Shown: positions 23,893 to 33,326, numbered from the stretch's first letter. The stretch: 34,479 nt of DNA from Lachnospiraceae bacterium (GCA_017513005.1 JAFWDM010000030.1:1-34479), one strand, 5' to 3'. A program made the numbers and translations. Notes: a model not told the origin generated them from the sequence alone.

Positions 23893-25029
23893 ATGCGTTC
23901 TGTGTTGAGCTGGTTAAAAAAGAATATCGTAAATATGATACTTGTCATCACATTACTTGCGGGTATTGGGCTGATCGCTTATCCCACCGTAAGTGACTGG
24001 TATAATTCCTATCACCAGTCTTATTCGGTGATGAAATATGCAGATACGATTTCCGCTATGGAAAAAGAAGAAATCGATGCGGCATGGGGAAGCGCGGAAC
24101 AGTACAACAGTGAAGTGCTGAAAAGAGGGAATATCTGGCAACCTACGGAAGAAATGCTGGATGCCTATATGAAGGAACTAAACATCGATGGAACCGGTAT
24201 GATGGGTTATATCCAGATTCCCAAGATTGATGTCCAGATTCCGCTCTACCATACAACAAATGAACGTGTTTTGCAAAGAGGTATAGGACATCTATCCGGC
24301 ACCAGCCTGCCGGTCGGAGGTGTAGGTACACATTGTGTTGTCTCCGGACACCGCGGTTTGCCGACTGCCAGATTGTTCACGGATCTGGATAAGCTGGTTG
24401 TAGGTGATAAATTCCAACTCAATATTCTGGGCAAAACGCTGTCCTATGAGGTGGATCAGATTCGCATCGTGGAGCCGGAGGATTTTTCACAGCTCCAGAT
24501 AGATCCGGAGATGGACTACTGCACGCTCTTCACCTGCACCCCCTACGGCATCAACACCCACCGGCTTCTGGTCCGGGGCCATCGGATCAAGACCGCCAAC
24601 GGCAGTGTCGACGTCCCCTCAGACGCCATGCAGTATGAGCCGGTCCTGATCGCGCCCTTCTTTGCGGCTCCTGTCCTCCTGCTTGGTCTGGTCTGGCTGC
24701 TACTGACGACCTCCAGCCGGCGCAGACTCCGCCACAGCAGGGAGAAGGCCCTGAGTGAAGTTATGGACGGCACCGGAACGGTCGTCTCCGGCGAGGGACA
24801 TGCCCGGCAGACAAAAAAGACCGGCGAGAGCCGAAGTCGGCGGGCAAAGAAGACCGGTGAAGACCAAGACCGGCGGGCAAAGAAGACTGGTGAAGGGCAA
24901 GAGCGACGCCCAAATAAGATTGGCGAGAGCCGAAGTCGGCAGGCAAGGAAGACCGGTGAGAGCCGGGAAAATCCAAAAGGCAGGATTCGAAAAGACAGAG
25001 ATCGTAGAGACAGCAACAGAAAGAACTAA
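23893..25029 (+). CDS. Class C sortase (pilus polymerase), locus 1
   Basis: A 378-residue membrane transpeptidase that joins LPxTG pilins. One transmembrane helix lies near residues 14-35 and a second at about 255-278, the class C arrangement. The catalytic triad is His153 (VSGHRGLPTA), Cys215 (TLFTCTPYG) and Arg224 (NTHRLLVRG). The N-terminal lid lacks the usual DP(F/W/Y) motif; the region before TGMMGYIQIP reads NIWQPTEEMLDAY. The cytoplasmic tail is unusually long and basic and consists of five 11-residue repeats. The ATG at 23893 has GGGGAC upstream; the in-frame TTG at 23842 has no ribosome site. Codon use is AT-leaning up to about residue 195 and GC-rich after it. Confidence 0.93.
   Translation: MRSVLSWLKKNIVNMILVITLLAGIGLIAYPTVSDWYNSYHQSYSVMKYADTISAMEKEEIDAAWGSAEQYNSEVLKRGNIWQPTEEMLDAYMKELNIDGTGMMGYIQIPKIDVQIPLYHTTNERVLQRGIGHLSGTSLPVGGVGTHCVVSGHRGLPTARLFTDLDKLVVGDKFQLNILGKTLSYEVDQIRIVEPEDFSQLQIDPEMDYCTLFTCTPYGINTHRLLVRGHRIKTANGSVDVPSDAMQYEPVLIAPFFAAPVLLLGLVWLLLTTSSRRRLRHSREKALSEVMDGTGTVVSGEGHARQTKKTGESRSRRAKKTGEDQDRRAKKTGEGQERRPNKIGESRSRQARKTGESRENPKGRIRKDRDRRDSNRKN
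24805..24969 (+). repeat. Five 33-bp repeats in the sortase tail
   Basis: In-frame copies at 24805, 24838, 24871, 24904 and 24937 encode 11-residue units of the form RRAKKTGExQx. The array lies wholly in the predicted cytoplasmic tail after the second helix, so copy-number change would not harm the catalytic domain. Confidence 0.9.
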
Positions 25030-25055
25030 AGCCGGTTTTTGATGATCGGTTTACC

Positions 25056-25091
25056 GCAACAGCCGCCACTCGTAAGGGTGACGGCTGTTGC
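25056..25091. terminator. Hairpin between convergent sortase and HicB-like genes
   Basis: GCAACAGCCG (25056-25065) pairs exactly with CGGCTGTTGC (25082-25091). CTTTTC follows after four bases on the forward strand. It is a plausible terminator for the pilus operon and for the convergent HicB-like gene. Confidence 0.75.
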
Positions 25092-25112
25092 AGGCTTTTC
25101 GCAAAGATATAA

Positions 25113-25460
25113 TCAATTGTTTTTATGGAACAGATACTCCGTAACGGATTCCTCCACAAGGCTGTTCAGGGATATATTGTGGTTATAGGCATAGACTGCT
25201 GCCTCCCGGTGGAGGTCAGGCGTTTTAAACCGGACGTTGAAACTTCCCTTAAAAGCCTGTTCAGGTTTCCTTCCCTCTGCCTCACAGGCAGCAAGATAAT
25301 CATCTACAGCACCGTGAAAGTCGTCGAGAAGCTCAGAAACCGTGGTGCCTTCATAGGAAATCAGGGAGCGTATGCCCTGCACTTTTCCAAAGAGAATTCG
25401 GTCGGTCTCAGAGAATTCCACACTGCCAACGTAGCCTTTATATTCCATGGTGTTTTTCAT
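25113..25460 (-). CDS. HicB-family antitoxin-like protein
   Basis: A 115-residue protein of the HicB type, antitoxins that bind and neutralise HicA mRNA interferases and repress their operon. It has the degenerate RNase H-like domain (YKGYVGSVEFSETDRILFGKVQG, DDFHGAVDDYLA) and a C-terminal ribbon-helix-helix segment (FNVRFKTPDLHREAAVYAYNHNISLNSLVEESV). GGAGGG precedes the ATG, and the start overlaps an upstream stop as ATGA, showing translational coupling to a small reading frame. No intact HicA gene with its double-stranded RNA-binding fold is adjacent, so this is an orphan or has a different partner. Part of a reverse-strand operon with the DUF2442/HTH gene. Confidence 0.85.
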   Translation of the reverse strand: MKNTMEYKGYVGSVEFSETDRILFGKVQGIRSLISYEGTTVSELLDDFHGAVDDYLAACEAEGRKPEQAFKGSFNVRFKTPDLHREAAVYAYNHNISLNSLVEESVTEYLFHKNN

Positions 25461-25665
25461 ATTAGTCCCTCCGATTCCAATTTTTCGCGCAGTTGCTTGA
25501 TCTGATACTCGAGCAGTTCCTTTCGGGGGTGAGGGCGGTGGAGTAGTATGGCCCCATGCTCACAGGCATCGCCGGAACAGGACCGGGGATGGGGGTCTCT
25601 ATAAGAGGTACATGATATTTGACGCTAATACAAAGTTGGCTAAGCGGTGGCTTCAGGCTCTCCAT
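25457..25665 (-). pseudogene. Frameshifted small gene coupled to HicB
   Basis: The reading frame from ATG 25665 (MESLKPPLSQL to YYSTALTP) changes frame at a run of five C (25525-25529) and, with one added base, would continue as KELLEYQIKQLREKLESEGLI. That last part ends in a TGA overlapping the HicB ATG, a normal translational junction, and looks like a real charged coiled coil. Either a base has been lost in the C run or only the coiled-coil tail survives. The family is unknown to me; HicA features are not visible. Confidence 0.45.
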
Positions 25666-26080
25666 ATTCCCGCTTCATGGCGTCGGATGAGATGATCCAT
25701 TGCTTTCCGAACTTGCAGACATCGATCCCGTTGATGAGTTTTCCATAAGCAATAGCCTTCCGAAGCGTGCTTTCATTCAGTCCCCAGAGCTGTGTGGCAT
25801 CACTGAATGCGATTAGTCCATCAAAGGGAGTCTTAACGGTTTCGCCGTTGAAGAAAAGTTCATCGCAGGCAATATCGATATCATCATTCCAGATGATACC
25901 GTAGCCTCCAACATCAACTTCGACGGAAGAAAACAGCAAATCATCCTCCTTCAGAGGAAGAAACATCGGATACTTGTCAAATAATGATTTTAGATCGTAA
26001 CGTTTGGTCACACCTTCCGAAAACTGGACACTAAGTATATAGTCCGAAAGGGGCGTTACACTTTTAATCTTATGAAACAT
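25640..26080 (-). CDS. DUF2442 protein with C-terminal HTH-like domain
   Basis: A 146-residue protein. Residues 1-80 match DUF2442 (VTPLSDYILSVQFSEG, YDLKSLF, LFSSVEVDVGGYGIIWNDDIDIACDEL). Residues 90-146 resemble a helix-turn-helix (IAFSDATQLWGLNESTLRKAIAYGKL, KFGKQWIISSDAMKREYG). DUF2442 proteins are often found beside DUF4160 proteins and behave like toxin-antitoxin pairs, but no DUF4160 gene is seen here. The HTH part and the palindromic promoter upstream suggest autoregulation. AAGGAGG lies ideally before the ATG. First gene of the reverse-strand operon that continues into the frameshifted gene and the HicB-like gene. Confidence 0.85.
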   Translation of the reverse strand: MFHKIKSVTPLSDYILSVQFSEGVTKRYDLKSLFDKYPMFLPLKEDDLLFSSVEVDVGGYGIIWNDDIDIACDELFFNGETVKTPFDGLIAFSDATQLWGLNESTLRKAIAYGKLINGIDVCKFGKQWIISSDAMKREYGEPEATA

Positions 26081-26224
26081 GGTGTACCTCCTTATTCAAG
26101 GGGATCCAATGAATGGAATTCCTGAGTATCCCAAATGGACAAAAGGTCTTCCCTGAGACAGGTTTTCTGCATATGGTCCGCTTTCTGGTGTCTGCAGAAT
26201 ACCCAGCCTCTGATCTGGGTACAA

Positions 26225-26258
26225 GTTGACAATATCACGATACCGTGATTTTGTCAAC
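26225..26258 (-). promoter_or_regulatory. Palindromic promoter-operator of the DUF2442-HicB operon
   Basis: A 15-bp inverted repeat (GTTGACAATATCACG / CGTGATTTTGTCAAC, one mismatch, 4-base loop) contains on the reverse strand TTGACA (26257-26252), 17 bases, TATTGT (26234-26229). The symmetry also puts TTGACA on the forward strand. A dimeric regulator bound here would cover the whole promoter. Confidence 0.75.
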
Positions 26259-26388
26259 CGAAGGAATGCGCGTACTTTCGAATCTGCGTTTTGTACCGGC
26301 GTCTATAAAGATTTATAAAATCAAACCGTCCTGTTTCATATGCGGCAGTCATTCACAGGGAAAGACATAAAAAATGCGTTAAGTTTTG

Positions 26389-26451
26389 AATACCCACCGC
26401 CTCCTTGTTCGAGGTCACCGGATCAAGTCGGCCAATGGCAGTACAAAATAA
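26389..26451 (+). pseudogene. Remnant of a class C sortase C-terminus
   Basis: Twenty codons read NTHRLLVRGHRIKSANGSTK followed by TAA. Seventeen of the first 19 residues match the active-site arginine region of the sortase at 23893-25029 (NTHRLLVRGHRIKTANGSV), with mostly third-base differences. Nothing before Asn or after Thr resembles a sortase. It is a short, non-functional fragment. Confidence 0.85.
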
Positions 26452-26681
26452 TCTGCCCGTTTTATACCATTTTTTGCAAGAAGCATGCCCTTTTCATGTG
26501 TAATAAGAGCGATTGAAAGACAGCCGGCGCAGGCCTGTTGATGAGGCGGAAAGGGTAAGAAGTGGCTCCGAAATAGTATTCCCGACGAAACGGAGTGGAA
26601 GATACATCGGGGATGCAATAAAATACACAAGTTAGACTTGACAAATGCCTTCTTTCCGTCATTATTCATAGGGGGGCAGCA

Positions 26682-26817
26682 CAGCCAGTTCCCGCTCCGG
26701 TGCAGAAAAGGAATCGGAGCAGGGCCTGTGGCAGCCGGTTCCGTCCCGGTGCGGAGCAGGGCTTGTCGCAGCCTGTCCCGCCCCAGTGCAAAGCAGGAAT
26801 CAGGGCAGGGCCCGTCT
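26682..26817. repeat. Three imperfect GC-rich tandem repeats
   Basis: Copies at 26682-26731 (50 bp), 26732-26768 (37 bp) and 26769-26817 (49 bp) each start CAGCC and contain a GTGC and a GCAGGGC core. The middle copy lacks about 13 bases. The block is not in a credible reading frame and precedes the second sortase promoter. Confidence 0.6.
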
Positions 26818-26929
26818 CAGGGCTTCCGCAGCATGGACAAAACCGTGAAAAGCCCGAAATATCAAAGAAATAACGATTTCTGCACATACATTGACGGTAT
26901 CTTTGACGCTGGATATGTTTTAATGAGAG

Positions 26930-26938
26930 TGGTATAAT
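26930..26938 (+). promoter_or_regulatory. Extended -10 promoter of the sortase 2 / SipW locus
   Basis: TGGTATAAT ends at 26938 (TATAAT at 26933-26938). No good -35 box sits at 17 bases. The ~75-base leader has a GC-rich stem (about 26954-26984, GGTGGGT with GGCCCGCC) followed by GGTTTTC, which might attenuate transcription. Confidence 0.6.
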
Positions 26939-27021
26939 ACTCTGTACTTTGAATGGGTGGGTAGCCTGTTAGTACTGGCCCGCCGGTTTTCGAAGCTCAA
27001 AAAGCATATACAGGATAGAAG

Positions 27022-28176
27022 ATGAGAAAAAAGCTAGGAAATATCATTCTGACGCTGATCCTGCTCGTCGGGATCGGCCTCCTGGTGTATCCGACCTTCA
27101 GTGACTGGTGGAACTCTTTCCACCAGACGCGCGCGATCGCCGGTTACTCGGCTGCCGTCGCCAACATGGATAAAGAGGAGTTTGACCGCATGTGGGCGGA
27201 GGCGGATGCCTTCAACGAATACCTCGCACAGAAGCCCGGGCGTTTCAGCCTGACGGATGAGGAGCTGAGGACCTACAACAGCATCCTCGATGTCACAGGG
27301 ACGGGCATCATGGGATACATCGATATCCCCAGTATCAAGATCTCCCTTCCGGTCTATCACGGGACGGACGAAGCGATCCTGCAGATCGCGATCGGACATA
27401 TACAGGGCACGTCCTTCCCGATCGGCGGCGAGGGAACGCACTGCGCGGTCTCCGGACACAGAGGTCTGCCGTCCGCGAAGCTCTTCACGGACATCGACCA
27501 GCTGCAGCCGGGCGACAAGTTCCTGCTGCAGGTGTTGGACCGCACGCTGACCTATGAGGTGGACCAGATCCGCATCGTGCTCCCCCAGGAGCTGCAGGAT
27601 CTGGAGATCGATCCCTACCAGGATTACTGCACGCTGATCACCTGCACGCCTTACGGCGTCAACACACACAGGCTTCTGGTACGCGGGCACCGCGTGGACA
27701 ATGACCGGACCGACGCGGCGCGTGTCACCGCAGATGCGATGCGGTTCGAGCCGATCATCGTGGCCCCGCTGGTCGCGGCGCCGATCCTCTTTATCCTGCT
27801 GATCTACCTGCTGGTCTCCACCAGCCGCTGGAACCGGAGGCGCAAAGAGCACCGGTCCAGGGATGAGATGCGGGATGTGATCGGACAGATCGCGGTGGAC
27901 GAGAATCTGTCGGACGAGGAGATCGAAGCCCTCCTGTCCGGGCGGAAGAGACCGGGCGGCACCGGAAGATCCGGAAAGCGCGGAAAAAAGAAAAAGAAGA
28001 AATCCGCAGCGGCCGGAAAGGCAGAAAAAATGACACAGGACTCCGGCAGCGGAGCGGACAGTGATCGTACAGAGCTTCAGGAAAGAACGGAAGATACACC
28101 TAATTCGGAACAGACAACGGAGCAAGTGGACGGAGAGCAGCAGAAACCGGAGAGACCGCCGGAAGATGAGGCATGA
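27022..28176 (+). CDS. Class C sortase, locus 2
   Basis: A 384-residue membrane transpeptidase, first gene of the second surface-fibre operon. Transmembrane helices lie at about residues 8-27 and 248-270. The catalytic triad is His146 (VSGHRGLPSA), Cys208 (TLITCTPYG) and Arg217 (NTHRLLVRG). As in the first sortase, the lid has no DP(F/W/Y) motif (GRFSLTDEELRTYNSIL). The ~110-residue cytoplasmic tail is first basic (RGKKKKKKSAAAGK) and then acidic with Glu/Thr-rich sequence to the end. The next gene starts 35 bases on. No canonical LPxTG protein follows in this operon, so its substrates are unclear: the VKTGD protein of 31041-31904 or pilins of locus 1 are candidates. Confidence 0.93.
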   Translation: MRKKLGNIILTLILLVGIGLLVYPTFSDWWNSFHQTRAIAGYSAAVANMDKEEFDRMWAEADAFNEYLAQKPGRFSLTDEELRTYNSILDVTGTGIMGYIDIPSIKISLPVYHGTDEAILQIAIGHIQGTSFPIGGEGTHCAVSGHRGLPSAKLFTDIDQLQPGDKFLLQVLDRTLTYEVDQIRIVLPQELQDLEIDPYQDYCTLITCTPYGVNTHRLLVRGHRVDNDRTDAARVTADAMRFEPIIVAPLVAAPILFILLIYLLVSTSRWNRRRKEHRSRDEMRDVIGQIAVDENLSDEEIEALLSGRKRPGGTGRSGKRGKKKKKKSAAAGKAEKMTQDSGSGADSDRTELQERTEDTPNSEQTTEQVDGEQQKPERPPEDEA

Positions 28177-28211
28177 AGGTCACACAGATGATCGGAGGAG
28201 GATGAACACCT

Positions 28212-29519
28212 ATGAAAGATGAAAGGAACGTCCGGAAACACCGGACGGCAGGCGGCAGATGGGCGCCTGCAGCAGTATTACTGGCAGCAGTGCTCCTGGT
28301 CCTTTCCGTGCCTTTTGGCGGGAAACCGGCTTATGCGGTGGATCTGGACGCAAACTGCAGCCTGGAGGTCACACCGGGTAGTGTGACCATGGCGGAGGAT
28401 CTGGCGACCGCGAATGTCGTGATCGATCTCTACCGTGTCGCGGATGCCGTCCCGGTCACCGGGTACGACACCTATGACTGGCAGATGAACGAGCCCTTTG
28501 CCGGGATCACGATCGAGAAGGGGATCGACAGCACGGGATGGAAGACAGCCGCCCAGGCGGCGGCGGACGTCGTCCTCGGCAAGGCCCCGGAGGGGCAGAC
28601 CGCCTGGAATCCGTCCGCGACGGTCGATGCCATCAAAAGCGCACATCCGGAACTGGTCTTTTCCGGGAATGCGGCGGACGCGCCGATCACCGGCCTGAAG
28701 GCAGGCCTCTATCTCGTGATCGCCCACGGCAGTGACGTCGAGAACTATGCGGCCGTCGGCACGTCGGAGAGCGCGGCGGAGGGAGCGACTACAGAAACTG
28801 CAGCACCTGCAGGAACCGTGACGATCGCAAACTCCAGGCTGTATGCCTACAAGTTCGCGCCGGAGCTGGTCTCCCTGCCGACCAAGGCGGCGGATCCCGT
28901 GACCGGTGAGATCAATACAGCCAATCCGGGCGACTGGATCTATGATGCCGTCGGTGCAAACGGGATCACCCTCAAGCCTTCCCAGGAGCCCCGCGCCGGA
29001 AACCTGCAGATCACCAAGATCCTGGATATTTACGAGCAGCGTGAGAAGACCACGGACGGCGAGACCCGGCAGATCAAAGACGACGCGACCTTTATTTTTG
29101 AAGTCAGCGTCTATGAGAACCAGGCAGCCTACGAGAGCGGACAGGCGCAGCCGACTGTCTATCACGACATGGTCTCCATGGTCTTTAACGGCGGCGATAC
29201 CTGGGAGAAGAGCGTTCTGATCGAAGACCTGCCGGTAAACAGCTATGCGGTCGTGAAGGAAGTCTATCCGGAGGCCGGATCCCAGGTGGGGCACTACTAC
29301 CTGGTCAGGTCTGACGGGGAGAAGACCATCCTCGCGAATGAGACCGTGGAAGCGACCTTCGAGAACACCTATAACAACGAAAACAGCGGCGGCGGATCCG
29401 TCACCAACAAGTTCACCTACAAGGCGGGACAGTCCAAGTGGGGCTGGCAGCAGGTAGAGGACGACAGCACCGGGGGTGTGCAGAACGTCATCAAATCGGA
29501 CGAAGCGAACCAGGAGTAA
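28212..29519 (+). CDS. Isopeptide-type fimbrial protein without LPxTG
   Basis: A 435-residue exported protein, likely a structural subunit of the second fibre. A basic start and hydrophobic helix end in the signal-peptide site KPAYAVDL (about residue 43). The first domain (50-210) resembles the pilin N-domain with a VVIDLYRVADAV strand and LKAGLYLVIAHG. A link with LVSLPTKAADPVTGEINTANPGDWIYDA leads to a Cna-B/Spy0128-like domain (about 260-395) in which ITKILD, a VVKEVYPE glutamate and FENTYN supply the Lys-Glu-Asn set for an isopeptide bond. The C-terminus (GWQQVEDDSTGGVQ...) has no sorting signal and no membrane helix. SLPTK inside the link is not followed by a helix and is not a sorting signal. 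GGAGGAGG precedes the ATG. Retention in the wall must depend on partners. Confidence 0.85.
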   Translation: MKDERNVRKHRTAGGRWAPAAVLLAAVLLVLSVPFGGKPAYAVDLDANCSLEVTPGSVTMAEDLATANVVIDLYRVADAVPVTGYDTYDWQMNEPFAGITIEKGIDSTGWKTAAQAAADVVLGKAPEGQTAWNPSATVDAIKSAHPELVFSGNAADAPITGLKAGLYLVIAHGSDVENYAAVGTSESAAEGATTETAAPAGTVTIANSRLYAYKFAPELVSLPTKAADPVTGEINTANPGDWIYDAVGANGITLKPSQEPRAGNLQITKILDIYEQREKTTDGETRQIKDDATFIFEVSVYENQAAYESGQAQPTVYHDMVSMVFNGGDTWEKSVLIEDLPVNSYAVVKEVYPEAGSQVGHYYLVRSDGEKTILANETVEATFENTYNNENSGGGSVTNKFTYKAGQSKWGWQQVEDDSTGGVQNVIKSDEANQE

Positions 29520-29539
29520 CAACAGGAGGGCAGTGACAT

Positions 29540-30121
29540 ATGGATAAACATATGGAAAAATGGAAAAGGTGGGACGCCCTCCGGACAGGGCTCCTGACAG
29601 CCATCGCGGTCATGCTGGTCATGAGCGCCGTGATGGGAAGCGCGTGGGCGTACTTTACGACCTACGCGACGGCAAAAGGCGGCGTGACCCTGCATATGGG
29701 CCACGAAGAGCATGTGGATGAGGAATTCAACAGCTGGGAGAAGACGATCAACATCGCGAGCACGGACGACTCCAGACCCGTTTATCTGCGGGCCAGGGCC
29801 TACTGTGCGGAGTATGATGTCTCCTACAGCAACAGCCAGAACTGGACCAGGATCGACGACTGGATGTACTATGACAAGACTCTGGCCCCCGGAAAGGATC
29901 TGGCAGGGTCCGGCGATCAGCTGAAGGTCCGGATCAACGATGTGCCCAGGAGCACGGATGTGACGCTCAAGGACGGCCAGACCTTCAATGTCATCGTCGT
30001 CTATGAGTCCACGGAGATCCAGTACGACAAAGACGGGAATCCGATCGCCCCGCAGGAGGCCGACTGGAACGCAAAGGTCGATACGACCCGTAGAAGTACG
30101 ACGCTGGGAGGTGGGAACTGA
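29540..30121 (+). CDS. SipW-type signal peptide protein 1 (TasA/camelysin-like)
   Basis: A 193-residue exported protein. Its N-terminus has a hydrophobic helix (LLTAIAVMLVMSAVMGSAWA) followed by YFTTYATAKGG, the alanine-aromatic pattern after the cleavage site that marks SipW substrates such as TasA and camelysin. The rest is a single beta-rich domain (HEEHVDEEFNSWEKTINI, RPVYLRARAYCAEYD, VVYESTEIQYD). It has no anchor motif, so it probably assembles into or decorates an extracellular fibre. One cysteine (Cys93 region, AYCAEYD) is present. GGAGGG precedes the ATG, 20 bases after the previous gene. Its stop TGA shares a base with the next gene's ATG. Confidence 0.85.
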   Translation: MDKHMEKWKRWDALRTGLLTAIAVMLVMSAVMGSAWAYFTTYATAKGGVTLHMGHEEHVDEEFNSWEKTINIASTDDSRPVYLRARAYCAEYDVSYSNSQNWTRIDDWMYYDKTLAPGKDLAGSGDQLKVRINDVPRSTDVTLKDGQTFNVIVVYESTEIQYDKDGNPIAPQEADWNAKVDTTRRSTTLGGGN

Positions 30122-31017
30122 TGAAAAATCTGAAGAAATGGATCACCTCGCCGGCCGCGACCCTGGTGCTGTTCGCTGCGGCGGCAGTCCTGCTGCTGTT
30201 CTCCACGATCGGCGGCGCCAGAGCAGCCTTTATCGCGTATTCCGAGACCTACCAGGGCCACGTCGAGATGTATGACATCGGTGTATCCCTTCTGGAAAAG
30301 AGTGCGCAGGATAAGGAGGCAAGGGTAGTGGCCTTCCGAAATTATATTCAGAACTCGGAGGACGACTGGGAGGAGACCCCCACATCGGACCATATCGGTG
30401 TGCTGCTGGCCCCCGATCACCTGCTTGCGGAGGGAGAGGAATTTGTCCCCGGCAAGGAGTACCAGGAAGAGATCAGCGTTGCCAACACCGGCACCATCGA
30501 TGAATATGTGCGCGTGACCCTCTACAAATACTGGAGAGATGAAAACGGCAACAAGGTCGTGCCCTACGGCACTGATGTAAGGCCCAATGACCTCCCCGCC
30601 GGAATGGCGATGGCGGCCAAGGCCGGCGACATGACGACCTACGGCCTCACACCGGACCTCATCAAGTTCACGTTCCCGAATCTGGGCAGCGACTGGCTCC
30701 TGGATGAAAAGAACAGTGCGGTGACGGAAGAGCGCCAGGTCTACTATTACAACAAGCTTCTGCCGTCCGGCCAAGATACGGCGGAGGTGCCGCTGACCGG
30801 CACGCTGACCGTAGATCCTTCCATCACCCTGAAGGTCACACAGACGACCTCCGAAGACGGCAAGACCATCACGACGAGCTATGACTATGACGGCTGGCAG
30901 TTCTGCATCGAGGCCACCGTGGACGCCGTACAGGACCACAATGCGGTCGATGCCATCAAGAGTGCATGGGGACGCGATGTCTCCATCGCCCAGGACGGCA
31001 GGCTGCAGCTTAAATAA
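30121..31017 (+). CDS. SipW-type signal peptide protein 2 (TasA-like)
   Basis: A 298-residue exported protein and likely fibre subunit. The signal sequence LVLFAAAAVLLLFSTIGGARA is followed by AFIAYSETYQGHVEMYDIGV, a TasA/camelysin-type start. A central beta sandwich carries EEISVANTGTIDEYVRVTLYKYW, close to the TasA core in which strands are exchanged between subunits. The last part contains the conserved stretch VDAVQDHNAVDAIKSAWG seen in Clostridial SipW substrates. There is no LPxTG and no C-terminal helix. Translation is coupled: the ATG overlaps the preceding stop by one base. The tight arrangement with the smaller protein suggests they act together, for example as major and minor subunits. 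Confidence 0.87.
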   Translation: MKNLKKWITSPAATLVLFAAAAVLLLFSTIGGARAAFIAYSETYQGHVEMYDIGVSLLEKSAQDKEARVVAFRNYIQNSEDDWEETPTSDHIGVLLAPDHLLAEGEEFVPGKEYQEEISVANTGTIDEYVRVTLYKYWRDENGNKVVPYGTDVRPNDLPAGMAMAAKAGDMTTYGLTPDLIKFTFPNLGSDWLLDEKNSAVTEERQVYYYNKLLPSGQDTAEVPLTGTLTVDPSITLKVTQTTSEDGKTITTSYDYDGWQFCIEATVDAVQDHNAVDAIKSAWGRDVSIAQDGRLQLK

Positions 31018-31040
31018 GGGGAAAGGAGGGAATCTGCCAA

Positions 31041-33190
<2,150 letters not shown>

Positions 33191-33295
33191 TGCACGTTAC
33201 TGATACACGATGGATCCCGGTGTATGACCGGTGAACCTCGTGACGGAGAACATCTGCATAAGTACATTGATGTAAAAGAGCATTGACGTTCAATT

Positions 33296-33326
33296 CCCCC
33301 GCAGCCTCGCGGTTGCGGGGGTTTTT
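33296..33326 (+). terminator. Rho-independent terminator before sipW
   Basis: CCCCCGCA (33296-33303) pairs with TGCGGGGG (33314-33321) and five T residues follow. It ends the sortase 2 operon, so the SipW peptidase gene is reached only by read-through or by its own promoter, which I could not identify. Confidence 0.92.

Larger units (their letters stand above)
26081..27021. other. Intergenic region with palindrome, sortase remnant and tandem repeats
   Basis: No intact gene lies in these 941 bases. They contain the palindromic promoter 26225-26258, a sortase 3' remnant 26389-26451, a GC-rich tandem-repeat block 26682-26817 and the promoter and leader of the second sortase gene. The mixed composition and gene debris suggest a rearrangement-prone junction between two surface loci. 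Confidence 0.7.

Noticed and set aside
25113..25665. Complete HicAB toxin-antitoxin pair
   Set aside because: The HicB-like gene is clear but no HicA-type protein can be read on either side, even after restoring the frameshifted gene.
26940..27021. Possible cyclic di-GMP riboswitch in the sortase 2 leader
   Set aside because: A GC-rich stem and a GGGTAGCC stretch are present, but the conserved GEMM core and its paired helices are not.
28278..29522. Long reverse-strand open reading frame opposite the fimbrial gene
   Set aside because: It is a shadow of a GC-rich gene with strong forward evidence (ribosome site, signal peptide, Cna-B domain). It has no domain of its own.
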